A stretch of 64,000 nt of DNA from assembly GCA_018524725.1 (NCBI GenBank), contig JAEUWP010000416.1, positions 1 to 64,000 of the forward strand, written 5' to 3'. Under the pieces are notes generated by a model. That model was not told the DNA's origin, made no database searches, and saw only the letters and a program-made list of their open reading frames with translations. The DNA comes from Podaxis mareebaensis (lineage: Eukaryota > Basidiomycota > Agaricomycetes > Agaricales > Agaricaceae). A program made the translations under genes and the position numbers. Within the stretch, counting starts at the first letter, position 1, and every line of letters starts with the position of its first letter. This document shows, piece by piece, positions 1-10,373 of the stretch.

Positions 1-423
1 ACTATAGTGCTCGTTGGACCTGTTTTTGAGCTGTCACTGCTGAAATGTCACACCAGTTTTTCAACAATTTAGTGATGTCAAGATTGCTCATTCCAAGCCT
101 TCGGCGCAATTTCTGAACGCTTTCTGGGTGCTTCAACGGCGGCGATTTTTGTAAGGGAGACAACCAGGGAAACTCTCGGCCCAGGCTATTGACCTCAAAC
201 GAGTCCCCAAATCTTCAACCAAGAATTATATCTTACGCTCATTTGAATGCTGACTTGCGTGCGTTACTCCGCGCTGAGGAAAGACCGTCTCGAATCGAAT
301 TAATCCCCGCCGCTTATCATACAAGCTCGTTTCTCTACCAGGAGTTATGAGCTCCTGATAATAAATACATAGCAGCGCGCGTTGCCCGTTAGGGGCGTCC
401 AATATACGACATCCCAAAGCTGT
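1..423. other. left-edge stretch, no gene seen
   Basis: This is the downstream flank of the F-box gene that ends at 424. I see no exon-like open frame with an ATG, no RNA gene and no repeat. It may hold the 3' UTR of the F-box gene. Confidence 0.4.
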
Positions 424-1545
424 TCATGCGATCAGTTCTACCGAGATCCTCGGAGAAAACATATTTTCACACTCCTTCAGATTCGCCTGCGACATTGCAC
501 CCTTTCTCACGACCAGCTTCTTCAATCTCGAACTCAACCCAGACCGATCAATAAATCGAGCAAAACCTTCTTGTTCCCACCTCGCCCTCTTCGTCTCCAC
601 AAAATCAATCTCGAGTTCGCGTAGCCGTGGCGCCGCGAACATGTTCAAGAACGGACCAACCCCTCGTAATGAACCCACGTGTAGTCTTCGCAGCGCTGAC
701 AGCTCGATTCCACCCGATGGTCCCCCCCGAGACTGCGACCCGATTTGGGACACTTGAACGATTCTACTGAAGTTGCAATCCTCCAGAGCAGGAGTCCGCG
801 AAATGATGCTGACTGCTAGACTTTCCGGAACCTCGGTTTCGATGCGCAATTTCCTGAGGCGACACATGTCCCTCCCCAATATTGACCATCCAAACGTCCC
901 ACTCCCCCTGACTATGATTAATTCCGGAGACGCGCTCGCGAGCAGGGTCGAGACCCAGCCTATCTGCATTGAATGGACAAGAGCCCAATCAGATGCGTAC
1001 ATCTCCAGATGTTTCAATGACCTCCAACTTCCTCTCTCGACACCTCGACTTGTATACTCCGTCCCGTTCAGATGATGGAATTCGAAGCATAGCTTCTCGA
1101 TGCGATGTTCATTCTTCTCCAACAATCTCCGGACCTCTCTCGTCGCACCCGGAACCCGGACCCATCCTTTTTCTTTGTTGAAATCTTCATGCTCCTCGCC
1201 CCAATGCACCACGCGCACCGACATTTTGACCTCCCTCGACCTCTCGAACAACTCGTTCAAGAAGGATAGTGGTGGAGAACAGGCGCTGTCTTTGATGATC
1301 TTGATCTCCACTTCGGACCAGAACGTAGGTGAAGAGAGAATTAATGCGCGAAGGGATGGTGCCGTCAAGGAAAGATTGGTAAGTGTCTTCATCCGAGACG
1401 AGAAAGACATGCAATCTCCATGCGGCCCGCTCCCAGTGGGGTTCGAATGGGACTCAACGACGCAGGACACGATCTCTAGAATAAGCTCTGGAGGGAGCGA
1501 AGGCAAAAGTTGTCTATCTTGCGAAAGGGGAGGTATCGGCGACAT
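424..1545 (-). CDS. F-box domain protein
   Basis: A single-exon frame of 373 residues starting at a true ATG. The N-terminus carries an F-box-like segment (LPPELILEIVSCVV at about residues 17 to 30, then a helix ending near SPTFWSEVEI). This is the part expected to bind Skp1 in an SCF ubiquitin ligase. The rest is a run of irregular leucine-rich stretches (LRALILSS, LRKLRIETE, LRRLHVGSL, LRELEIDF) that resembles the substrate-binding half of the large F-box families of Agaricomycetes. The order F-box then LRR and the length near 370 to 500 residues are usual for that family. The substrate cannot be inferred. The gene has no close neighbour on either side. A second, unrelated-looking F-box gene lies at 48.9 kb. 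Confidence 0.8.
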   Translation of the reverse strand: MSPIPPLSQDRQLLPSLPPELILEIVSCVVESHSNPTGSGPHGDCMSFSSRMKTLTNLSLTAPSLRALILSSPTFWSEVEIKIIKDSACSPPLSFLNELFERSREVKMSVRVVHWGEEHEDFNKEKGWVRVPGATREVRRLLEKNEHRIEKLCFEFHHLNGTEYTSRGVERGSWRSLKHLEMYASDWALVHSMQIGWVSTLLASASPELIIVRGSGTFGWSILGRDMCRLRKLRIETEVPESLAVSIISRTPALEDCNFSRIVQVSQIGSQSRGGPSGGIELSALRRLHVGSLRGVGPFLNMFAAPRLRELEIDFVETKRARWEQEGFARFIDRSGLSSRLKKLVVRKGAMSQANLKECENMFSPRISVELIA

Positions 1546-3307
1546 ATTGAGAGAAAGGCTGACGGCAAAACTGTGGTGTCGTGCAGTCCCTACTTCATAA
1601 TTTATACGTGCTGATCATTTTTCGACTCGCTTGACTCTTTGTATATCGTCACAATGACGCCCGCGGAGATCCTTCGGGACGTCCTGTGATTGTTTCACCC
1701 ACGTTGAGTTCCTTGCCTATCTGTGCACAAGCAGTAACGACATCACGCCCTTATCTATTTCCGTCCCTTTGGGGAGGGATACCACGAAGTTCTTCAGAGG
1801 TATCATTCCATCAACGTCAGATGTACTACCACTTGGCGTATTTCCTGTATTTCTACTGGTCAAGCCCAGAGCCTTTAACATGGCCACTTGGTGACAATGT
1901 GGGTTCAGGTTTAATGTTCTGATGTATGATCACTGTCCGTTGTCCGAACCCACTTCAAATTCCACACCAGATCCGATTCCGATGCCTAAGAATAGCATCT
2001 ATCTCGAAGCCAAGGCTTTCTGAGCATCGCTTAGTGAATTAGTCCTAACAGCTACGGGACTGCCCCATTAATGACATGAGAACTCCAATTCATTCGCTTG
2101 AAGATTCGCAGCAACGTTGGCGTCTCCTAGCATGTGACGAATGACAGGCAATGAGAATCGGGATTGAAAATTAGGTGCCCCGAACTAAGCGGGTAGAGTA
2201 AAAATGGCTTTGTATCTCCTGCCCATTAGTTGACAGATGGCCCTTTATAGAGTGCTTCCGATGAATGCCGTTGTGGGAGGGATTCACCGTTCAAATATAC
2301 ATACAATGGACTACACGTGCGAATCGTGATGTTCACAATTCTGGCCAAGTTATTGACTGCGCCGTGACTACTACGTATCGGTGATTGCGGTAGGGCCTCA
2401 TTGCAGGAAACAGCTCCAGAGATGATTATCCGGGCCCTGTGATCATGTTCCATACGCCACTTGGCCCACATGAAGGAAGAAGGCAGACAATCGTCCCTAA
2501 TGCTATTTATCCATTATCACTGACTCACTGACAGCGTCTGCCTGACCATGGGCTTGAAATCTATTCATAGATCTCGCGTCTGCATATCTTCGGTAGATCG
2601 ACAAGGTGGGGTGGTTGGGCGACTTCCATTTTTTTGTGCTGGTACTGCGTTGAAGGAAGTTGAAACTCGGTAGTGAGCCCACAGATTTTCCCCGAGTAAC
2701 CGAGTTAGCCCTTACACCGTGAGATGTGACGGATGCATCGTTGCTTCGGGTCCAAGTATTCTGGGTCCAAGACTCTCCGTAGTGTTGACACTAGCTCCAG
2801 AAAAACATCCAAAGGTAGTGATCGATGGTAGATGGTCACCGAGGAACAGGTATTTTTTGAACCTTCACTGACAACTCCTCAACACTGGTAGCAGCACAAT
2901 ATTCGAAGCTTGTGTATTCCTCACGTCTCGTATGTGGTTCTATGTATGGGTGCGGGAAGCCGAGGCTCCTGATGAACCTGACTTGCAGACTCAGAATTGC
3001 TGTGCATTCCCGTTAAATAAATAAGATCTCCGTCCGATGCTGCTCCAATGATCGAATACAGTCCACTACATAACCCTGAAAGAAAGCCTATGTTGGGGAT
3101 ATAATTTATGAGGGTTTATTGGGGCATTTCTACGTTCATTTCAATGGTTCTCTCCATGGGGCAAAATCGCGCCGTATACATCTTACAGAGAGGTATGTCA
3201 GTCTAGCTCTGCGATCGGCCTATTGGGAAAGCTAATACGCATAAATTTCGTTCTCTTCTCAAGCCTGTTATGTTCACGCCTGGTTTCCGACGTTGTTGGT
3301 CCCATTG
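1546..3307. other. gene-free stretch
   Basis: Only short frames with non-ATG or isolated starts occur here on both strands and none shows a recognisable domain or plausible splice chain. No repeat was noticed. It is probably intergenic. Confidence 0.4.
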
Positions 3308-3853
3308 TCAGACTCTAGTGTCAACGCCCACTGTTTCCATGTTACCTTCCAATGATGTGAGAAAGACAGTGTTTTGAATACTGATGGCGAACAAGTGAAG
3401 CGACTGGTCGGCCGAATCTGCCGTAGTGCTTCCTTCTATCATGGCGCCAGTCGGTTGCAACTCAAGTGAAACAACCGCGACCACTTCATCTGGGGTTATC
3501 CCGTCCAAAACAGTCAACATAGGCATATGCCTGTCGTTCGTGAGTTGCTTTTGCAGCATCTCTACCCTATTGCGGACATCCAGGTCCAATTCACCCTTCG
3601 AAGTTGATAGTAGAGCCACTTTTGGCTCTTGTTTCTGGAAACTTGGACGAAAGATATCCTCCGTGATCGCAATCCAGGTGAATGTGAAGAGGCGTGAAGA
3701 TGAGTGTATTCGGTGTGGGATCTTCGAACATCCGACAACCTTGTTCCACGGAAGCCGTGTACGTGAACATCGCCACGGTGCCTGTAGAAAGGATGGACTT
3801 GCTTCGACATGATCATCACGGGCAGCACAGACGAATGCACGGATTTGACATAC
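3308..3853 (-). CDS. unrecognised coding-like open frame
   Basis: One minus-strand frame stays open for about 180 codons. Its downstream half reads like a protein (VRNRVEMLQKQLTN, then MLTVLDGITPDEVVAVVSLE) and ends at a stop at 3308. No ATG lies in the upstream half; the first in-frame ATG opens the MLQKQLTN segment. If real it is therefore either an internal or last exon of a gene whose other exons I could not find, or a decayed gene. The other two minus frames are also open over part of the same stretch, which weakens the case. No family was recognised. It lies 200 bp downstream of the NLR-like gene on the same strand and could be a remnant of a related locus, but nothing in the residues shows this. 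Confidence 0.22.
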   Translation of the reverse strand, partial: VCQIRAFVCAARDDHVEASPSFLQAPWRCSRTRLPWNKVVGCSKIPHRIHSSSRLFTFTWIAITEDIFRPSFQKQEPKVALLSTSKGELDLDVRNRVEMLQKQLTNDRHMPMLTVLDGITPDEVVAVVSLELQPTGAMIEGSTTADSADQSLHLFAISIQNTVFLTSLEGNMETVGVDTRV

Positions 3854-4049
3854 TCAACGACACTGGGTATTCACTCTCAGGATTTGCGTTTCATATCCAG
3901 GTTATCCACGAACAATAACGACCTGACCTTGTTGGATATGAACTTATGAAAGGTGTGATCATGTATACTGTCTACTCATGCAGTCGCTCCGCCTGCGGGC
4001 CCTGCCAAGTACAATTGGTAATTAGTGTCCAGACAACCAATGAATCAGT

Positions 4050-7000
4050 TCATCCAGTCATTTCCTCCGTGAGTTCCCGGCAAGCTTGAACCTCCTTCTC
4101 GGCTCCTATCTTCTGGAATACGCCAGCGCTCAAATTAACGACCTGGATACCTTCAGCTCTTCTTCCTTGCGTCTTCAATATGCGACCCAATAGCAAATAG
4201 TCCTTCCCTTGCTTGAAAGCGACTTCAGCAACACGGTGCATCTCCAAAGCCTTCCCCACTGCATCCTCTGCATCTCCCACACTTTCTTGTTTCATGCCAA
4301 GCAACGCACGAAGGTACCAATCATCGCCTACTCCAGCCGTATCGCCAATTCCTTCGTGCAGGCTCATAGCTTCGTTCAAGTTTTTGGCGGCCTCTTCCAA
4401 CCTTATGCTCACATCTTCCGAGCTGCCGATAGACTGGGCCGTGTCGTCGTTCTCGCATTCCATCACCAAGATCTCCGCTAAGCGCGCCAGATCATCCGCC
4501 TGTCCTTGTACACTCCCAACCTCCTTGTGAAGCCCAAGCGCCAGCTGGGCGCACACCCCCGCGTCGTTGTACATTCCTTTCGCGAGTTCAACACCACTAA
4601 GGATATACAACGCGTGCGCCTTTCCAAGTCGGCAATCTAAACCTTCCATCACATCCACAGCTTCCTTCGCAACAGCCTCGGCTTCATCCAACTTTCCTTG
4701 AACAACCCAGATTTCCGCTTGTGCTATGTTAACCTCTGCAAGTCCAACCGCGTTTTCGGCGGATTTGTACATGGCTTTGACGTCCTCCAGAATTCTCTGT
4801 GCCTCGTCCACACGTCCGAGTAGGGCGAACGTATATGCTAGGTACTTCAAATCGTCTCCTCTTCCCAATTCGTCCTGAGGATCGCGATGGAGGGTGCGAG
4901 TGTACTCAAGTATCTCGACGGCTTCCGTGAGTTTCCACTGCGCGCACTTAATACGACCAAGAAGGTGATAATGGTCTGGATCTTTGACGGGGTTCCTCGA
5001 CGCCATCGCTTCTCTGATCCTCCTCTCCGCCTCCGTCCACTGCGATCGTAGAAGTAACGTCGAAGCCAGTCCGCATAGACTATCCGCTTTACAGACAACG
5101 TCTCCGGCAGACTCATTCGTTCGGATCGCCTGGTGAAAATAACCCTCTGCTTCCGCGAACTTATTCCACGCAGTGAGTGTATGTCCAATATTATTGAGCG
5201 CTGTAATTCGTCCGATGAAGTCTTCATCCTCGCCGCCCATTTCGTCAAAAATTCGGAGTGCGGACGTAAAGACTTCCTGCGCCTGAGATAACTGATATCG
5301 CTGAAGATACACCTGCCCTAGCCCCATCATGTCATACGCCATAGCCGCCCTATCACCAATTTTCTCATGCAACTGCGACGCAGCAGTGAACTTCTCCAGT
5401 GCCTCGTCCAACACAAGCAAGCACCCCAAGTTGTGCAAATCTGCCGCTTGTCCCGCCAAATCCTTTCGTTGGACGTGCGACTCCAACGCGAGCTCGAATT
5501 TCTCCCTGGCTTGGTCGTAGCGGCCTTGTCTACTGAGAAGTTGACCCCAACACCCAAAACAATCGGCTTGGAGCATGACCAGATCGTCTCCAGCTTCGTA
5601 GTCCTCGTCCGAGCTGCCTTTGCTGCCACGGCCCAAGAAGAACCGACGAAGTGTCTTCCGCGTCGATTTTCGTGGCTTTGGTTTCAACTGGATGAGCTTT
5701 CCCAGTCGTTCGATGGCACGTTCTAGGGGTGTACATGATCCGACTCCAGAGACGTAGGTGTACTCTGCCAATGCCAGAATCGCGGCAACGGTGTCTCCGA
5801 TTGGCCTTGGTGACTTCAGTGCCTTCGTCAGCACTTCCTCAATATTCCCAATCTCACGTCGAAGTCGGTCGTGCACTGAGATGACGTGGTTGCCTCCCAG
5901 CAACGCTAACTGTACAAAGTACTCCTCAATGAATTCGTTTGCAATTTCCGAAGGCGGATAGTGGGAGAGAACATAATGCCGTATGGGACTGAGTAGGCGT
6001 AACGTGTGATCCTCATCTTCATATATAAGGGCGTTTTGTCGTAGCGTGTTAACCGCGCGTTTGACATTGATGATTTCTGGAAGATGGGAATCGCAAGCTC
6101 GAAAGGTATCACGCGACATCCCATTTGGCAGAAGCGCAAGGATACTGAGAAAAGGTAGTGCATTTGGGTCGTGGTTCATCCGAGGATTGTTCAGGGAAAG
6201 CCGGATAGAGGTGTCCAGGTTTGCTAGACGATCTTCGCCGCGTTCGATCATCATAGTCTTTTCCTCGATCCACCGCTCCCAGAGTGACTCTGTGGTCACA
6301 TCATGTACGGCAGCTAGGTGCGCGAGGAGGGTGACAGCTAGCGGTACGCGATCGACAGCTCTGATGAGATCGGTAGTATAGGAATCGTTGGGTTTGTGAG
6401 ATATTTTGCTGAACAACGCTTGGGCGGATTGAAGATCAAGAGGTTTGAGGGGAGGAAGAAGCTGTGACCATTCGACGCCAGCTGGGTGTTGCGAGCCACG
6501 AAGTGTAATGAGGAGGTTGACAGTGGAGATGGAGGAGATGTCTGATAAGAAGGACTCGACGTCTGAACGCGTACGCAATGGATCCCATAACGTTTCGAAG
6601 TTGTCGAAAACGAGCAAGCATGGTTGCTGTTGCAGCCGAAGGATAATGGACTGAAGGAGTCGTGATGAGACACCATCTCCAGCAATGTCTAGCGCAGACG
6701 CAAGCTCGTGAATGAAGAGGTCCAGGGAGGGGGTGCTATCACAAGAAAGGAAGAATCTCTCCTCGTTAAACTTGGATACAACCCTCTCGTTTGTTAGGAT
6801 TGAGAGAGCTAAAGACGTCTTGCCTATTCCGCCAGGCCCAAGGATGGCTAGATGGACTTGTTGGCCGGGCGCTATGAAGAGATCTACGATAGTATTAACT
6901 TCCTTTTCTCTTCCGTAAAGCGCTGGGGGTGCTGGGACCGGTCGTTTGATCGTGTACCTGGGGCGCGACGATACATTCGAAGTCTGAGGGAAGGGTGAGA

Positions 7001-8055
7001 ACCAGGGTAATTTGGGAAGAATGGGTACACTCATACTTGATCCACACTTGAGCCCAAGCCCAAGCGAACAGCGATGTTGGACCTCGTCTAGATTGCATAT
7101 ATGTATGTGTTGAGAGTTCGGAAAGTATAGTACCTACATTGAAGTATTGGATATATGTTTCCAAGTTCTTTTCCTGCTCTGCAATGGATTCCAAGAGTTC
7201 GGCACGGGCGATATAGCGAAGGAATCGCGAGGAAACGCGTTGGACCGTAAGACTGTCCAAAATAGCGTATATGTCCCCGAGAACGCTGTCTTATAGCGTT
7301 AGCCTGAGTGCGGTAAATCGTAGGGAAATTCTACCTGAGAAAAGCGAGTAAATCTGACTCCAGGCTCTGTAGCTGCTCTCCTGGGTTTGTTGTCCTCGAC
7401 AAGCTGAGCAAACCTTCGAAGACACCCTGGGAGAAGAGGATAACCTTGTTTACGAGGGCTTGACACTTGTCCTTGTACGCTTGCACTTGCTAAAATGGAT
7501 CGGAAGCATCAGCAGCGGATCAAACAAGCAATAGCTTGTCCCACTAACGTCAGCAATTTCGATTATGTGCTGCACTAAGCCCGCCACGCCCTTAACGTAC
7601 GAGACACCGCTGAACGCTTCACAGAGGTCTTTGATCACCCCTAGCATCCGCGTCGCGTTGGAGAAAAAGTTGGTCGACAAAACGCTGCTTCTTGGGCTCC
7701 CGCTTCCCTTGCCAGTTGGATTTACTTCCAACTTTGAGAGAGCAACCGAAAGAGAGGTCACGGACGAAGTAGATGACCTGCGAGAGGTTTTTCCATGCCA
7801 GGACTCCGCGAGTGCGACCGTGCTGCTGCCATTTCGACTCCTGGCACCAGCAGTAGATGACGAGGACGCCTTCACAGAAAGAGTTCCGGATTCTTGTTGG
7901 CCCGGTGTAACCTTGTTAAGTTTTGACTTTGCGGCTGGTTTGGTACCGGGATCATCCTTTATGACATTTTTCTTCGGGCTTCTGATTTTTTTCTTGGAAT
8001 AGAAGAGGACGGCCCCACTAGTCGACTTTCTTGCGCTTTGCTTGGTTCTCGCCAT
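4050..8055 (-). CDS. STAND/NLR-like ATPase with TPRs and a histone H3 tail-like N-terminus
   Basis: Four exons read as 8055-7549, 7489-7335, 7285-7138 and 7046-4050, giving 1,268 residues. The start is the ATG at 8055; the next upstream in-frame possible start is only a GTG. Residues 2 to 14 are ARTKQSARKSTSG, 11 of 13 identical to the histone H3 tail. A basic, Ser-rich disordered linker follows (SKKKIRSPKKN near 20 to 30, a possible nuclear localisation signal). Residues about 129 to 275 form a helical domain (VKGVAGLVQHIIEIADQV and onward) like the helical bundles placed in front of NB-ARC in Agaricomycete NLRs. The NB-ARC/NACHT-type ATPase has the P-loop GPGGIGKTS near 340 to 348 and Walker B LLVFDNFE near 415 to 422. 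A winged-helix region and many tetratricopeptide-type helices fill the C-terminal 550 residues. STAND proteins with this layout are signal-gated oligomerising switches, in fungi tied to non-self recognition and cell death. The third intron's acceptor is the least certain join. Confidence 0.85.
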
Positions 8056-9761
8056 ATGATAAGCTTTGGTGCGCAAGTTTCGGGGTTCTGTCGGCACTGG
8101 TGAGGTGGAACTAAAGGAGGGATCGATAATAGATCACAGCGATGGTGGTAGGATTGCGGCGCACGGCGGGCATGGCCATGTGTTGGCTGTCTTGGGAGAG
8201 TCCGCAGAGGCGCCCTGAACTGTTACGCGCCGGAAATCTTAACATGAAACGATGCCGTATCGCTTACGTACATCACAAGCAAAACATGACCCGCCCAAGC
8301 CTTATCAATGCCCAACATCATTAGACATGTCGGCGACATGTCCATAAGGACGGGAAACCCGGGGGTCATAAAGCTTCCCACTCAGTGCCAAAAGACTACT
8401 GTCTGAAAAACTTACTGCGGAATGCCTCGTCTTGCGCAATCCTTACCTCGCAGCAACATCAACACTGTTGACGGCCGCAGTCACGTACGCGAACGCGAAG
8501 TTCAAATGAAGCATATCAACCCCAAGCCAATTGCTTGTATATCGATGGAAATGATTAATTGGATGGCGGTATATCGTCCCCAATGAGTTTGAGAGGATCG
8601 TTCCTTATGATACTCCTTTGAAAATGTGTGGAGACACCGTAAAATAGGTTGTATTGTATCATCAGCGGTTCGATAGGGAAAACGCCCATGTTCTGACTGT
8701 CTGAATGTCCCAGAATTTCGCCTGTCCGAGCTGTCCTAGTTCATGGCAGTGAACCACATCGTCTTCGAAGTTGAATACTTCCTCTATGTCGGCATCTACA
8801 AATACCTGGATCGTGCACCAGTCCCGACGGTGCCACTGTCGGTGATTTGGTTGATGGTAATCTATTAGTGTTACCCGTCCCTCTTGCAGTCTGTTATTGG
8901 CGTTGGAAGAGGGAAAGCGCAACGCCGAGAAACACTGATGGTAACGAAAGCCATTTCGACCAAACCAGCTTTGAAATCCGACTACGAACGGTTGTGATGC
9001 TGGAGGAAAAGGGCCTTGCTGGCGATGTTCGAGAAGGTGAATTGGATAAGCGCGAGCATAGCAGTTCCAACCGAGGTCTAGTCGTTTCGGGCCGATTCAA
9101 TCCCCCGCAGAAGTCGATTGGGGTTATTGTGGGTGGAATGAAGGGCTGGCGGAAATAAGGACTTAAAAGGACAGTTTGTTTTGTTATCGCTTAGTGTCCT
9201 TATTTCACTTGCACATTCGTTTCCTCTTGCTGCTCGAAGTTGGCATAGGTTTTGTTAGATGGTCATCTTGGGGCTGTCCAAGTCATCATCCGATTGGCCC
9301 ACGCCACTTGGCTGTTCCACAACCCGCGCGTGTACTCCAGCCCATTGGAAGCCAAGTCCGTCACCCGGCAAAGTCAGACCCTCCCCCCCGTAGCATATCC
9401 AGGTCCCCAGGCGAAAGTATCATCCGTAGAATGGTTATCATCGCCCCGGGAGCGTCGTCACTACTGAGAGACTGCAGTCGTCACTCTGTAAGTCATTTAA
9501 ACAAGTTTAGTCAAAGTAAGCATTGCAGAAAAATCACAGCATTGTCACGGTTAGTAATGTCTTTCAGAAACCTTGCGGAAGCGCTGGGGATCGTAGAACT
9601 CGAGTGTTCCATCCCAAATTGGTGAATAGAGGTATAACAAACGCGCGAGTGCATCATCTTGAGTGTGGACGGTGCAGGCAAGAACTCGTGCAATGGAAAA
9701 ATATGCAATGCTTCTATTATTCAACGAGATGGATGGAAGAAACAGTCGACCATTCGGACTA
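8056..9761. other. gene-free stretch with weak open frames
   Basis: This holds the upstream region of the NLR-like gene and the downstream flank of the Atp18 gene. On the minus strand one frame is open from about 9094 to 8662 (about 144 codons, ending TVRTWAFSLSNR) but contains no ATG. A plus-strand frame from 8847 to 9158 overlaps it and also lacks an ATG start. I cannot choose between them and neither matches a known family. Nothing else is seen. Confidence 0.3.
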
Positions 9762-10093
9762 CTAGTGCAGGGACTCTTTAGCGAGCTGAGCAGCATAGGG
9801 GTTACGAGGGTCGTTGCGCCATTCAGGGGCTAAAATAACGCATTACAACCGTCATGTCAGCACTCTAACACCAGAAAAGAGAGTGAGAAAGGAACGCACA
9901 GCGGACACTGCTCTCCTGAGCCTTAGCCACGAGGTAGAGGGTGATGCTTCCAGCAACCATGAAAGGCCACAGAGGCTTAACGACCTGCACGCACGAGTAA
10001 CGATGGGGAAGGAGGTGTCAACGGAGACGCGTGGTTTTTATGCCGTGTCAAACGTACGGGGGTGGGCCACTTGCGGAGTCCGAGGAAGGCCAT
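9762..10093 (-). CDS. ATP18: mitochondrial F1Fo ATP synthase subunit i/j (Atp18-like)
   Basis: Three very small exons (10093-10058, 9984-9900, 9829-9762) join in frame to a 62-residue protein. It starts MAFLGLRKWPTP, continues VVKPLWPFMVAGSITLYLV and ends with PEWRNDPRNPYAAQLAKE. The WPTP..KP.WPF motif, the single membrane helix and the EWRNDPRNPYA tail are the hallmarks of the fungal subunit i/j of the membrane Fo sector of ATP synthase, normally about 59 to 65 residues. The protein sits in the inner mitochondrial membrane and stabilises the Fo/dimer interface. The introns are 73 and 70 nt with GTACG and GTGCG donors. The gene is transcribed away from VPS11 across a 280-bp gap. No exon is long enough to be found by simple ORF scanning. 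Confidence 0.9.
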
Positions 10094-10373
10094 TGTTTTG
10101 GTGGGTGAATGTATTAAGAGACTGGATGTTGTGGTGAGCGGTTGTTCAAACGACGACGACGAAGCTCACCTTGGAAGGAGAGTTGGAAGGGGAAGGGTGC
10201 AAGTTCGGGCAGGACCGTTTGCAGCTGATGCGTGCTTCCGTGAGAACTACTTTCCTCTTCTGTGACATCAATACCTCATCGCTACTAGACGTGTTGCGCG
10301 AGCTGGTACACTGACCCTTCCCTTTGGATTCTGTACGACTGCGATTGTGACGACGGTTTAGTAGCGAACGGCT
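10094..10373. promoter_or_regulatory. divergent promoter region, ATP18 / VPS11
   Basis: The 280 bp between the two start codons must hold the promoters and 5' UTRs of both genes. No clear TATA box stands at a typical distance from either ATG. The assignment rests only on gene geometry. Confidence 0.45.

Noticed and set aside
7985..8055. A true histone H3 gene or H3 fragment
   Set aside because: Similarity ends after 13 residues: the normal H3 continuation (KAPRKQLA) is absent, no histone fold follows, and the frame runs on through a linker into the NLR helical domain. It is a mimic or a short fusion, not an H3 copy.
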